Positions 54,407 through 63,326 of a stretch of DNA of 64,000 bases are shown here, piece after piece. The notes beneath the pieces are model-generated. The model did no database searches. It was not told the origin of the DNA and saw only the letters and a list, made by a program, of their open reading frames with translations. The position numbers were made by a program, and so were the translations under genes. The DNA comes from WVZL01 sp041862375. GTDB taxonomy: Bacteria > Acidobacteriota > Aminicenantia > Aminicenantales > Aminicenantaceae. How positions within the stretch are numbered: the stretch's first letter is position 1; the number at the start of each line of letters is the position of its first letter. The DNA lies in assembly GCA_041862375.1 (NCBI GenBank), contig JBGVTE010000027.1, forward strand, positions 1-64,000. Direction: 5' to 3'.

Positions 54407-56086
54407 ATGTTTAAGAAATCAATCTTAAATACACTTACTCTTGTGGCTCTTATGTTTATCTTTTTTGGATGTGTGAATGAAGAAAAAAGGCTGGAATATG
54501 CACTGGGAAGTATTACAGCAGAGGATTTATCTCAAGATATAGAAATTCTCTCCTCGGATGAATTCGAAGGACGTGCACCTGCCTCAAAAGGTGAGGAAGA
54601 AACAGTAAACTTCCTTAAAGAAGAATTCCAGAAGCTTGGTCTAAAACCAGGTAACAGCGACAGCTTCTATCAGGAAGTGCCAATGGTTGAAATTACCGCA
54701 GATCCTGAGGCAAAACTAGAAATAAGAGGGGAGAAAAAATCAGGTGTTTTTTCTTATGGAGACGAATTTATGCCGTGGACATTGCGTGTCGTAGAAGAAG
54801 TCTCGCTCAACGATTCAGAGATGGTATTTATCGGTTATGGCATAATTGCACCAGAGTACAACTGGAATGACTATAAGGGTATAGATGTGCGAGGGAAAAC
54901 GGTGGTCATGCTGGTTAATGATCCCGGATTTGTTACAGAAGATCCTGAGCTCTTTAACGGGCGTGCGATGACCTATTACGGCCGCTGGACATATAAGTAC
55001 GAAGAAGCTGCTCGGCAGGGTGCCGAAGGCGCATTAATCATCCATGAAACTGAGCCCGCTGCTTATCCATGGGGAGTAGTCAAGAATAGCTGGGGAGGTC
55101 CAAATTTCAGCCTCGCTACAGAGGATAACAATCTCTCCCGCTGCGCAGTAGAGGGATGGCTGACAATCGAAACAACACGCGCTATTTTTGAACAATCAAA
55201 TCAAAGTTTTGATGAATTGAAAGCTGCAGCAGCCAAACCTGGGTTTCAAGCAGTTCCTCTCGGCTTGAAAGCATCAGTCGTCCTCAAGAATAAAATAAGA
55301 CGCTTAAAATCCAGGAATGTTATAGCGCTTTTGCCTGGTTCAGACAGCGCAGATGAGTATGTGTTTTACATGGCGCATTGGGACCATTTTGGTATTGACC
55401 CGTCCCTTGAAGGAGACAAGATTTTTAACGGCGCACTCGATAACGCCACTGGTACGGCTGCTCTTATCGAACTTGCAGAGGCTTTTAAAATGCTCAAATT
55501 TTCTCCATCAAGATCGATTGTCTTTATTGCTGTTACTGGTGAGGAACAAGGACTTCTTGGCTCTCAGTACTATGCAACTCATCCCATATTCCCTCCATCG
55601 AGAACCGTCGCCGTTATTAACATGGATTCTCTGAATATTTATGGCAAAATGAAAGACATCACAGTGATAGGCCACGGAAATTCTGAGCTTGACGATTATG
55701 TCGAAGCCGAGGCTTCGGAGCAGGAGAGAAGAGTTCGTCCAGATCCGAAACCGGAATCTGGCTCTTTCTATCGTTCAGATCACTTCAGCTTCGCCAAACA
55801 GGGTATACCTACACTCTATACCAGTGCCGGAATTGATCATGCTGAACACGGGGAAGAGTGGACTCGTGCCAAAAAAGATAAATACATAGCAGAAAATTAC
55901 CACAGGCCATCCGATGAATACGACCCGAACTGGGATTTGTCCGGTGCAATCGACGATCTGCGTTTACTTTTCAAAATTGGTTACAGGCTCTGTTCAGAAT
56001 CCACCTTTCCCAATTGGAGAGAAGGAACTGAGTTTAAAGCGAAAAGAGATGAGGACATGAAAGCAGCCAAGGAGAAAAAGAACTAA
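54407..56086 (+). CDS. M28-family aminopeptidase with PA domain, lipoprotein
   Basis: This 559-residue zinc aminopeptidase has a lipobox FFGC with Cys22, suggesting an outer-membrane or periplasmic lipoprotein. A protease-associated (PA) domain (about 130-250) is inserted before the peptidase core. Dizinc-site residues are all present: His324 and Asp326 (AHWDHFG), Asp345 (DNATG), Glu379-Glu380 (GEEQG), Asp407 (NMDS) and His459 (SDHF). It removes N-terminal residues from peptides and would act on tricorn products. A strong AAGGAGG precedes the start. Confidence 0.95.
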   Translation: MFKKSILNTLTLVALMFIFFGCVNEEKRLEYALGSITAEDLSQDIEILSSDEFEGRAPASKGEEETVNFLKEEFQKLGLKPGNSDSFYQEVPMVEITADPEAKLEIRGEKKSGVFSYGDEFMPWTLRVVEEVSLNDSEMVFIGYGIIAPEYNWNDYKGIDVRGKTVVMLVNDPGFVTEDPELFNGRAMTYYGRWTYKYEEAARQGAEGALIIHETEPAAYPWGVVKNSWGGPNFSLATEDNNLSRCAVEGWLTIETTRAIFEQSNQSFDELKAAAAKPGFQAVPLGLKASVVLKNKIRRLKSRNVIALLPGSDSADEYVFYMAHWDHFGIDPSLEGDKIFNGALDNATGTAALIELAEAFKMLKFSPSRSIVFIAVTGEEQGLLGSQYYATHPIFPPSRTVAVINMDSLNIYGKMKDITVIGHGNSELDDYVEAEASEQERRVRPDPKPESGSFYRSDHFSFAKQGIPTLYTSAGIDHAEHGEEWTRAKKDKYIAENYHRPSDEYDPNWDLSGAIDDLRLLFKIGYRLCSESTFPNWREGTEFKAKRDEDMKAAKEKKN

Positions 56087-56169
56087 TTGGGCAAAAACTC
56101 CCATTTTCAAAAGACCCTCTAAACACACACAAACATTTGTATCATTGCTTAATTCTTAAACAATAATTT

Positions 56170-57075
56170 TCAGCGCCTTACCTCTAAAGGCCTCGCTACT
56201 GTAATGCCTATGTGTTCTTGACCTGATTGAAGATAATTGTATAACTCAGCATCTAAAACCACTTTTTTCTGCACAGAAGACGCATGTAGAAACCTGACTT
56301 TTCCTCTTTCGTCTCGAAAGGCAAGTCCTGTGTGTGCATAATCCAGTCCTTTCTTTGGCGTTGCTATCGCAATGATATCACCCGTCCGAAGACACTCCTG
56401 TGCCTGCTTGACTTTTCTCTTCGGAATGTACCAGTGCTTGCGCCTGTTAATTTCTTGCTCGATTCTGGATATCGTTCCCACAAACTCAGGAAATTCCACG
56501 AGCGCCCTGTAGTAGTTTGGATTCTGTGACATGAACGAAACTTCTTGAGTGTACTCTTCACCGCCGATCTCTTGCGTAATATTCCTCACAATCATTTTCT
56601 TCTCATTGTCATAAATCCAGTCAGAGGTGTAATGCAGGCGGGAAGTATAATCAGTAAGCTTTCCTCCTCGGTATCTAGTAAAGGTAAGCTCTGCTAAAAA
56701 GTCATCAAACGTAGTTTTTCCCTTCTTTAAAATCCTTGTCATGCACAACACATTTTCATAAAATGTAACACAGTCTAATCCTGTTAAATAAACTCTGCAG
56801 GCCTCTGGTCCCTTTCCTTCGAGTGTCCCTGCGACATATTCAGTCCCGAGCAAAAGTCTCCCAATTTTACCCATACATTCTCCGATCTGAAGGAACTGCC
56901 ATTCCTCTTTTCTTGCATGTTTAATAAATCGAGAAAAAACAAGGCGAGTTTTAGATTCTCTATTAACATCAAATCCCACATTTAGGTGCTTTACCTCAGG
57001 CAAAGCAGAGACTTTTAGCGTCGCAAGAGATGCTGACAAACTCAATGTTGATAAGAAAAATTCACGCCGCTTCAT
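56170..57075 (-). CDS. DUF1460 protein, NlpC-like amidase fold, exported
   Basis: This protein of about 301 residues has an N-terminal signal with the pattern KRREFFLSTLSLSASLATL, which resembles a Tat-type double-basic signal. The DUF1460 (N-acetylmuramoyl-L-alanine amidase-like) domain follows: GLDCVTFYENVLCM holds the candidate nucleophile Cys, HWYIPKR and TGDIIAIATPKKGLDYAHTGL hold the candidate His. Family members cleave peptidoglycan-type amide bonds or process muropeptides. The ATG at 57075 is preferred over a GTG 12 nt upstream because it puts MKRRE at the N-terminus; no clear ribosome site is seen for either. Confidence 0.85.
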   Translation of the reverse strand: MKRREFFLSTLSLSASLATLKVSALPEVKHLNVGFDVNRESKTRLVFSRFIKHARKEEWQFLQIGECMGKIGRLLLGTEYVAGTLEGKGPEACRVYLTGLDCVTFYENVLCMTRILKKGKTTFDDFLAELTFTRYRGGKLTDYTSRLHYTSDWIYDNEKKMIVRNITQEIGGEEYTQEVSFMSQNPNYYRALVEFPEFVGTISRIEQEINRRKHWYIPKRKVKQAQECLRTGDIIAIATPKKGLDYAHTGLAFRDERGKVRFLHASSVQKKVVLDAELYNYLQSGQEHIGITVARPLEVRR

Positions 57076-57194
57076 ATGATCATACACGAATTAAATCTAT
57101 TGATTTAGTTTTTTGCAAAGGTAAAAGGAATTTAATAGCACTCTAAAAAGGAAGACAAGAGCGCTCTAACTAAAAAAGTAGCCTATTCCCTTTT

Positions 57195-59345
57195 TTATTC
57201 TTTGATGTCGACAAGGTCGAGCATGAATGCATACTCTAATGCTGTCTCTTTGTACCTTCTAAAGCGTCCCGAGACTCCGCCATGTCCAGCCTCCATGTTA
57301 ACATGAAGCAGCAGAATATTATTGTCTGTTTTCAAATGCCTGAGCTTAGCCACCCACTTTGCAGGCTCAAAGTACTGAACTTGAGAATCGTGTAACCCTG
57401 TTGTGACCAGCATCGCGGGATAAGCTTTGGCTTCCACATTGTCGTAAGGAGAATATGACAACATGTATTCATAATAATCCTTCTTATTGGGATCACCCCA
57501 TTCATCATATTCGCTTGTGGTGAGTGGAATACCAGGATCGAGCATGGTTGTGATAACATCGACCCAGGGAACTGCAGCAATAATACCTTTGAAAAGGTCA
57601 GGCCCCATGTTGACCACAGCACCCATCAGCAAGCCGCCGGCACTTCCTCCCTGGGCAAAAAGCTTTTCTGGACGGGTGAATTTTTCTGCGATTAAATGTT
57701 CGGCACAGGCAATAAAATCTGTGAATGTATTTTTCTTTTTGAATAATTTGCCCTCTTCATACCAGTATCGCCCCATTTCCTGTCCACCGCGGATATGTGC
57801 TATGGCATAAATAAATCCCCTGTCCAGGAGACTTAACCGATTAGATCTAAATCCAGGATTCATAGTGGCTCCGTAGGACCCATAACCGTAGAGCAAGAGA
57901 GGGTTGTCTCCATCCTTTATAATTCCTTTTCTATAGACTAAAGAAATGGGAACTTTTGTTCCGTCTTTTGCAGTGGCATACAGTCTTTCCGTATAATAAT
58001 TATTGGGATCAAAGTCTCCCACTACCTCTTGCTGCTTGAGAAGTTTCTTTTCTTTAGTATTCATGTTGTAATCGAAAATAGAGCTTGGGGTGGTAAGAGA
58101 AGTATATCCATAGCGCAGCAACTCTGTATCGAATTCAGGATTGTAGGATATGTAAGCCGAGTATGTCTCTTCGCCAAAATCAAGATAGTGCTCGCTCCAA
58201 TCATCCCAATTAATGATTCGAAGTTCTGGCAGGCCATTTTTCCTCTCACTGAGAACGAGAAAATCCTTAAAAACTTCAAAACCCTGAAGCAAAACATCAT
58301 CCCGGTGAGGAATGACTTCTTTCCAGTTTTCTTTTGAAGTTTTCTCGATAGAAGTCTCCATCAACCTGAAATTTTTGGCTTCCCAGTTTGTCCAAATATA
58401 AAATTTGTCTTTATATTGGTCTACTCCGTACAAATGATCTTTTTCTCTCAGTTGAATTATTGCAAATTCTCCATCAGGATTATTCGCATCCAGAAAACGG
58501 TATTCAGTTGACAATGTGCTACCCGAACCTATAATCAAGTATTTCTTTGACCTTGATTTATAGACAAAGGTGTCAAACGTCACATCTTTTTCATTGAAGA
58601 TTTCTTTGTCCTCTGAAACATCAGTCCCAAGGATGTGTTTCATTATCTTATATGAGCGGAGTGTTGTCTCATCTTTTGAAGCATAAAAAACAGTCTTGTT
58701 GTCATTTGCCCAAGCCGCTCTTCCTGTTGTGGTGGGAATCTCATCAGGGAGTATTTTTCCTGTTGTCAGGTCTTTAAAATGAATCGTGTATTTTCTTCGG
58801 CTGACTGTATCCACGCCAAAAGCGATAAGGTTATTATTGGAACTTACTGTATAGCCTGCAACATGATAATAGTCGTATCCTTTGGCCATTTCATTCACGT
58901 TCAATAATACTTCCTCTTTTCCTTCCATACTTCCTTTCTTGCGGCAGTAAACAGGATACTCCCCTCCTTCTTCATAACGGGTGTAGTAGTAGTATCCCTG
59001 TTCTTTGTAAGGAACAGACATGTCTGTTTGCTTAATCCTTCCTACGATTTCATTAAAGAGCTTTTCCTGAAGGGATTCAGTATGCTTCAACACCGCATCC
59101 TTGTACGCATTTTCTGCCTTTAGATAGTCGATGACCTTGGGATTATCCCGCTGGTTTAACCAGTAATAATAATCAACTCGAGTATGCCCATGAATTGTTA
59201 GTTCCTTTTTTATTCTCTCAGCAACAGGGGGAGTTATCTGCTCTTCTTTTTTCTGTGCTGAAATTCCTTGAGCAATGAAGAATGCTATGAGAGCAATCCC
59301 AATGATCGTCTTAATACACTTTCCATACTTCTTATAATTTTTCAT
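57195..59345 (-). CDS. ptrB: Oligopeptidase B-like serine peptidase (S9A), exported
   Basis: This 716-residue peptidase has a signal peptide (about 1-30), an N-terminal propeller (about 80-430) and a hydrolase domain. The triad is Ser568 (GGSAGG), Asp653 (GLHDSQV) and His688 (EAGHGG). AHIRGGQEMGRYWYEEGKL and SPYDNV are typical of oligopeptidase B (protease II). Oligopeptidase B cleaves after Arg/Lys in short peptides. A good GGAGGC site precedes the ATG. It is one of four S9 peptidases in the window, each from a different S9 subgroup, so they are not recent duplicates. Confidence 0.93.
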   Translation of the reverse strand: MKNYKKYGKCIKTIIGIALIAFFIAQGISAQKKEEQITPPVAERIKKELTIHGHTRVDYYYWLNQRDNPKVIDYLKAENAYKDAVLKHTESLQEKLFNEIVGRIKQTDMSVPYKEQGYYYYTRYEEGGEYPVYCRKKGSMEGKEEVLLNVNEMAKGYDYYHVAGYTVSSNNNLIAFGVDTVSRRKYTIHFKDLTTGKILPDEIPTTTGRAAWANDNKTVFYASKDETTLRSYKIMKHILGTDVSEDKEIFNEKDVTFDTFVYKSRSKKYLIIGSGSTLSTEYRFLDANNPDGEFAIIQLREKDHLYGVDQYKDKFYIWTNWEAKNFRLMETSIEKTSKENWKEVIPHRDDVLLQGFEVFKDFLVLSERKNGLPELRIINWDDWSEHYLDFGEETYSAYISYNPEFDTELLRYGYTSLTTPSSIFDYNMNTKEKKLLKQQEVVGDFDPNNYYTERLYATAKDGTKVPISLVYRKGIIKDGDNPLLLYGYGSYGATMNPGFRSNRLSLLDRGFIYAIAHIRGGQEMGRYWYEEGKLFKKKNTFTDFIACAEHLIAEKFTRPEKLFAQGGSAGGLLMGAVVNMGPDLFKGIIAAVPWVDVITTMLDPGIPLTTSEYDEWGDPNKKDYYEYMLSYSPYDNVEAKAYPAMLVTTGLHDSQVQYFEPAKWVAKLRHLKTDNNILLLHVNMEAGHGGVSGRFRRYKETALEYAFMLDLVDIKE

Positions 59346-59735
59346 GTATGCCTCCTTCTTTTTAAAATCATCTATCTATTTATTTATAATCTTAATAATC
59401 GTTTTTATCACTGGAAGGAGTTATTGTCAACGCTAAATCCCTGCTAATTCCGGAGACATAACAATAATTGTAAGTGTAGGGATATTGCGGAGTACCTGTG
59501 AATTTCTAGATAATTAAACTTGTTTGAATATGAAGATGACGTTTTGAAAATCACCAGAGTTTTGCTGACCTTAGGATTGCATTATAAATAGTCAATATTA
59601 CCATTTCATCGTCAAAAATCTAATCATCTGTTATCAGGAATTAATTCGAACGGATCCATCTCTACCTTCAAAAAAACACATATTATCCAAGTTATGAAAG
59701 TTATCCAAGTTATGAAAGCCTGACCCCGTTATTCC
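59346..59735. repeat. Gene-free interval ending in an 18-bp tandem repeat
   Basis: The sequence TTATCCAAGTTATGAAAG occurs twice in exact tandem at 59683-59700 and 59701-59718, followed by CCTGACCCCGTTATTCC (to 59735). This lies only a few bases 3' of the Asp-box gene's stop. The same 18-mer recurs in reverse orientation at 63135-63152, and a shortened form recurs at 63284-63310. The rest of the interval is AT-rich with no gene. It may be a REP-like or mobile-element-derived repeat. Confidence 0.7.
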
Positions 59736-59738
59736 CCT

Positions 59739-62700
59739 TTATTTTTTCCAATCAGGAATGCGGCCCGGTGTCCAGGGAGCACCAGCCTCTTCCATCGCCT
59801 TCTCTAACTTCTTTAAATCCACCTCAATTAACTGCTTCAACTTTGCGAGCTGAGGTTCAAACTCTTCTCCAGCAATCTTATACTGATTTTTCATTGTCTG
59901 GGTTGGAGCTGAAGTAGAACGCATGAAACCGTAAACGATGTTACTTACACGCCCTTGGATTGAAGGAGGTTGATTTTCACTTCTTCTACTCAATGTCCTA
60001 TCGCCTGTTAAAGCACGGAGAACTTCTCTCGTCTGACGTTCGATTGCTCTTGCCTGGCTCATCAACTCTGGTAAAGCAGCAGGAGTATTGAGCAGCGCTT
60101 CCTTTATTAAACCTATTCTCGAAGTTAAGTCGTTCGTGGCTCTAACAGCACCCTGCACGGCCCGGTTGAGTTCTGCCACTTTTTTCTGGAACGAAACCAG
60201 AGCTTTTTTGTCTTTTGCCGTTAACGAAGTGTTTTCAAAAACGACAGCATTAAAACTCTGAGGTCCTGCAAGCTCTGTGTATACTCCATCAACACATTTA
60301 CCCATCGTAACCTGATAATTACCTGGGAGTGCCAGTACACCTCTTCCTCTGCGACCAAAAAGATCAGTGCTCTCCCTTGCAGGTGATGTATCCGGATAAC
60401 AAAAGTCCCAGGTAATCCTGTTCATCCCAGCCTTCGGAGATGCTTTAAGCTTTCTCACCACATTTCCCTCTGCATCAGAGACAGTGAAAAGTAAGTATGG
60501 AGCTTCTTCTTCGTCTTCTGCACGAAGTTCATCAAAGCTGGGGTACTCTACCGGCTTTCCTTTTTTCATCGCTTCTTTTTCTTCCTTCTTGCGCTTTTCT
60601 TTTCTCGTTTGTATCGACTCCTTCAGATAATAAGTGAATGTTGCTCCAACAGGCGGATTTTCAGCGGTGAAGTACGATTGACCTTGCGAAGATTTTCCTC
60701 GTTTTTGGATAAACATGAGCGCATCTTTTACCGGGAATAAAATAGCTTCTTTTTCCAATGTTTCACGCTTGACTATGCGCAGAGGGGAATAATCGTCAAG
60801 GATGTAAAATCCCCTGCCGAATGTAGCCAGTACTAAGTCATCTTCACCTTTATGAATAGCAATATCTTTTACCGATATCGTCGGTAATCCTGCTTTGAGC
60901 TGCACCCATTTCTTTCCTCCATCTGTGGTGAAAAATACGGTGAATTCAGTTCCTATGAAAAGCAAGTCTGGACTGATGTGGTCTTCAGCAATCGTAAAAA
61001 CAGTTCCCCGTTCAGGTAGGTTTGCCTTAATCGATGTCCACGTCTTTCCTCGATCAGTGCTCTTTAAGAGATAGGGAGCAAGGTTATTATTCTTGCGAGC
61101 GTCGAAGGATGCATAGACTGTGTTTGCATCGTGCTGGGAGGCGAGAAGGCAGCTCACATACGTCATTTCAGGAACATCTTTGACATTCTCGATTTTTTGC
61201 CAGTTCGCGCCTCCATCTTCTGTAATCTGAATCAAGCCATCGTCAGTACCGACATATATCAGTCCCTCTACTAGTGGTGATTCAGTCAGAGATACGATAT
61301 TACCGAATAACGAAGTAGACCTGTTTTTAGAGACTGCATCAACACTCCAGATTTTACCCATCACCGGCAGTGTATTTCGGTCTATCTGTCTGGTTAAATC
61401 GCCGCTTACTGCTTTCCATGTGTCACCCCGATCATCGCTCCTGAATAACTTATTGGCTGCAAAATAGAGGCGGGTTGGTGAGTGGGGACTGATAATGAGC
61501 GGGGAATTCCAGTTCCATCTGTAGGCTTCGCCTGAAGGCGGCTGGGGTTTAATGCTGATACTCTCACCGCTTTTTTTATCGTAGCGTATGATGCCGCCAT
61601 ATTGCGATTGAGCGTAGACAATATTCGGATTTTCAGGATCAATACGGGATTGAAAGCCGTCCCCGCCTTGAGTTACAAACCAGTCCTCATTCGTAATACC
61701 CATCGAGCTTGTGGTTCTCGACGGACCGCCCAGGCTGTTATTGTCCTGAGTTCCTCCGTAAACGTAGTAAAAGGGAAGCGTGTTATCGACTGCCACTCGA
61801 TAAAACTGCGTTATGGGAAGGTTTGCTTTGAAACTCCAGGTGCCTGCATTGTCAAAAGTTTCATAAATGCCACCGTCGCCGCCGATTATAAAATGAGCTG
61901 TATCATCGGGATTTATCCAGAGGGCATGGTCGTCTACATGCCTGTTTCTGTTGCCGATGGAACGCCACATCTTACCGCCGTCCTCTGTGACCATAGTCCT
62001 CACATCTAGCGAATACACCTTATTAACATCCTTTGGATCGGCAATAATCCTGTTGTAATACTGGGGGCTGCGACTCACGTATTTATTCATTTTTTTCCAG
62101 GTCATGCCGCTGTTTGATGAAAGGAAAAAACCACCGGTATCGCCTTCGGCTTCGATAATGGCATAAACCACATCTGGATTTGCCGGGGAAATGGCGAGAC
62201 CGATACGACCTACATCCCCTTCTGGCAATCCTGATTTCAACTTCGTCCAGGTTTCTCCTGCATCGGTAGATTTGTAAACAGCTCCTTCAGGTCCTCCGTT
62301 TATCAGAGTAAAGACCCGTCGGCGTCGCTGGTAGGAAGCTGCGTAGAGAATGTCTGGATTTCTCGGGTCCATCACAATGTCAGTAATTCCGGTGTTTTCA
62401 CTGATATCCAATATCTTCTTCCATGTCTTTCCGCTGTCAGTAGTTTTATAAAGTCCGCGGTCTCCCCCTGGCCCCCACAACGGACCCTGAGCAGCAACAT
62501 ATACATGGGAGTTGCGTGGATCGATTCGGATCCGACCGATATGTTCTGACTTCTCAAGTCCCATGTTTTTAAAGCTCTTTCCACCATCCTCTGAACAATA
62601 CACACCATCTCCGTAGCCAATTGCTCTCTGGCTGTTATACTCTCCAGTTCCAATCCATACGACATTGGTATTGTTGGGATCAATGACAATACTTGCGATG

Positions 62701-62993
62701 GAATAAGCACCATACTTATCGAATACAGGGGTAAAGGTTGTTCCAGCATTAACAGTCTTCCAGACTCCTCCACAGGCTACACCAACATAGTATTCCTTGT
62801 GATTATTCGGGTTTACGGCAAAGTCGGCAATACGGCCTCCTGTGTAGGCAGGGCCGATGCTTCTAAACTTCAATCCAGAGAAGGTTTCTGAAGAAAGAAG
62901 ATCTTTTTTCTTAGAATTGCCTTCTTCTTCTGCTGAAGCAGGAAAGGATGAAATTAAGAAAATGACCAGAATAAAAAATGCCAAACGTCTCAT
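59739..62993 (-). CDS. Secreted Asp-box (sortilin/VPS10-like) beta-propeller protein
   Basis: This 1084-residue protein has a signal peptide (1-21) and at least ten Asp-box repeats of the SxDxGxTW type (for example SEDGGKSF, TTDSGKTW, STDAGETW, SDDRGDTW, TEDGGANW, STDRGKTW, TTDGGKKW), forming one or two large beta-propellers over about residues 40-720. A Lys/Glu-rich linker and a helical C-terminal region follow. Automated pipelines often call such proteins glycosyl hydrolases, but no catalytic residues are evident. They are abundant in peptide-degrading Acidobacteriota/Aminicenantes and sit among peptidases. A binding or scaffolding role is an inference. GGAGGTATTACC precedes the ATG. Confidence 0.9.
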   Translation of the reverse strand: MRRLAFFILVIFLISSFPASAEEEGNSKKKDLLSSETFSGLKFRSIGPAYTGGRIADFAVNPNNHKEYYVGVACGGVWKTVNAGTTFTPVFDKYGAYSIASIVIDPNNTNVVWIGTGEYNSQRAIGYGDGVYCSEDGGKSFKNMGLEKSEHIGRIRIDPRNSHVYVAAQGPLWGPGGDRGLYKTTDSGKTWKKILDISENTGITDIVMDPRNPDILYAASYQRRRRVFTLINGGPEGAVYKSTDAGETWTKLKSGLPEGDVGRIGLAISPANPDVVYAIIEAEGDTGGFFLSSNSGMTWKKMNKYVSRSPQYYNRIIADPKDVNKVYSLDVRTMVTEDGGKMWRSIGNRNRHVDDHALWINPDDTAHFIIGGDGGIYETFDNAGTWSFKANLPITQFYRVAVDNTLPFYYVYGGTQDNNSLGGPSRTTSSMGITNEDWFVTQGGDGFQSRIDPENPNIVYAQSQYGGIIRYDKKSGESISIKPQPPSGEAYRWNWNSPLIISPHSPTRLYFAANKLFRSDDRGDTWKAVSGDLTRQIDRNTLPVMGKIWSVDAVSKNRSTSLFGNIVSLTESPLVEGLIYVGTDDGLIQITEDGGANWQKIENVKDVPEMTYVSCLLASQHDANTVYASFDARKNNNLAPYLLKSTDRGKTWTSIKANLPERGTVFTIAEDHISPDLLFIGTEFTVFFTTDGGKKWVQLKAGLPTISVKDIAIHKGEDDLVLATFGRGFYILDDYSPLRIVKRETLEKEAILFPVKDALMFIQKRGKSSQGQSYFTAENPPVGATFTYYLKESIQTRKEKRKKEEKEAMKKGKPVEYPSFDELRAEDEEEAPYLLFTVSDAEGNVVRKLKASPKAGMNRITWDFCYPDTSPARESTDLFGRRGRGVLALPGNYQVTMGKCVDGVYTELAGPQSFNAVVFENTSLTAKDKKALVSFQKKVAELNRAVQGAVRATNDLTSRIGLIKEALLNTPAALPELMSQARAIERQTREVLRALTGDRTLSRRSENQPPSIQGRVSNIVYGFMRSTSAPTQTMKNQYKIAGEEFEPQLAKLKQLIEVDLKKLEKAMEEAGAPWTPGRIPDWKK

Positions 62994-63125
62994 GGTAATA
63001 CCTCCTTTTTATATTTGGGATATTATTTGATTAATTTTAAGGATTGAATATAAAAAGTGCTGATATGCAGGATTCATATGAAGTATATATATCCTATTCT
63101 TATTATGTGTCAAGCTGGTCAAGTT

Positions 63126-63310
63126 GGGGTCAGGCTTTCATAACTTGGATAACTTTTCTTCCCCAGAATAACGAAATAGAGGTTATATACTCCAAAAGAA
63201 AAATTCAACTCAATCTAAATAATAAGAAACAAAAACTTGACCCTGAACTATATCTCCCTCAGGAAATCCTGAATAAAATCAAATTATGAAAGTTATGAAA
63301 GCCTGACCCT
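63126..63310. repeat. Short element with inverted terminal repeats (MITE/REP-like)
   Basis: The left end GGGGTCAGGCTTTCATAACTT (63126-63146) continues with GGATAA to 63152. The right end at 63284-63310 is its reverse complement with a small change (TTATGAAAG twice, then CCTGACCCT). The 185-bp unit therefore has imperfect terminal inverted repeats of about 20-27 bp. The same end sequence exists alone at 59683-59735. The interior has a short open stretch (reading EIEVIYSKRKIQLNL and KKQKLDPELYLPQEI) without recognised homology. No target-site duplication is obvious. It occupies most of the gene-free interval 62994-63326. Confidence 0.6.
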
Positions 63311-63326
63311 GCTACGTTATTCCTGT

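Noticed and set aside
59739..62993. Glycoside hydrolase or sialidase
   Set aside because: Asp-boxes occur in sialidases, but no catalytic Arg triad, Tyr or Glu arrangement is evident; the repeats alone indicate only a beta-propeller.
63044..63289. 81-codon plus-strand ORF as a real gene
   Set aside because: It runs through the left inverted repeat and ends near the right one; it is more likely spacer sequence of a short element. No homology recognised.
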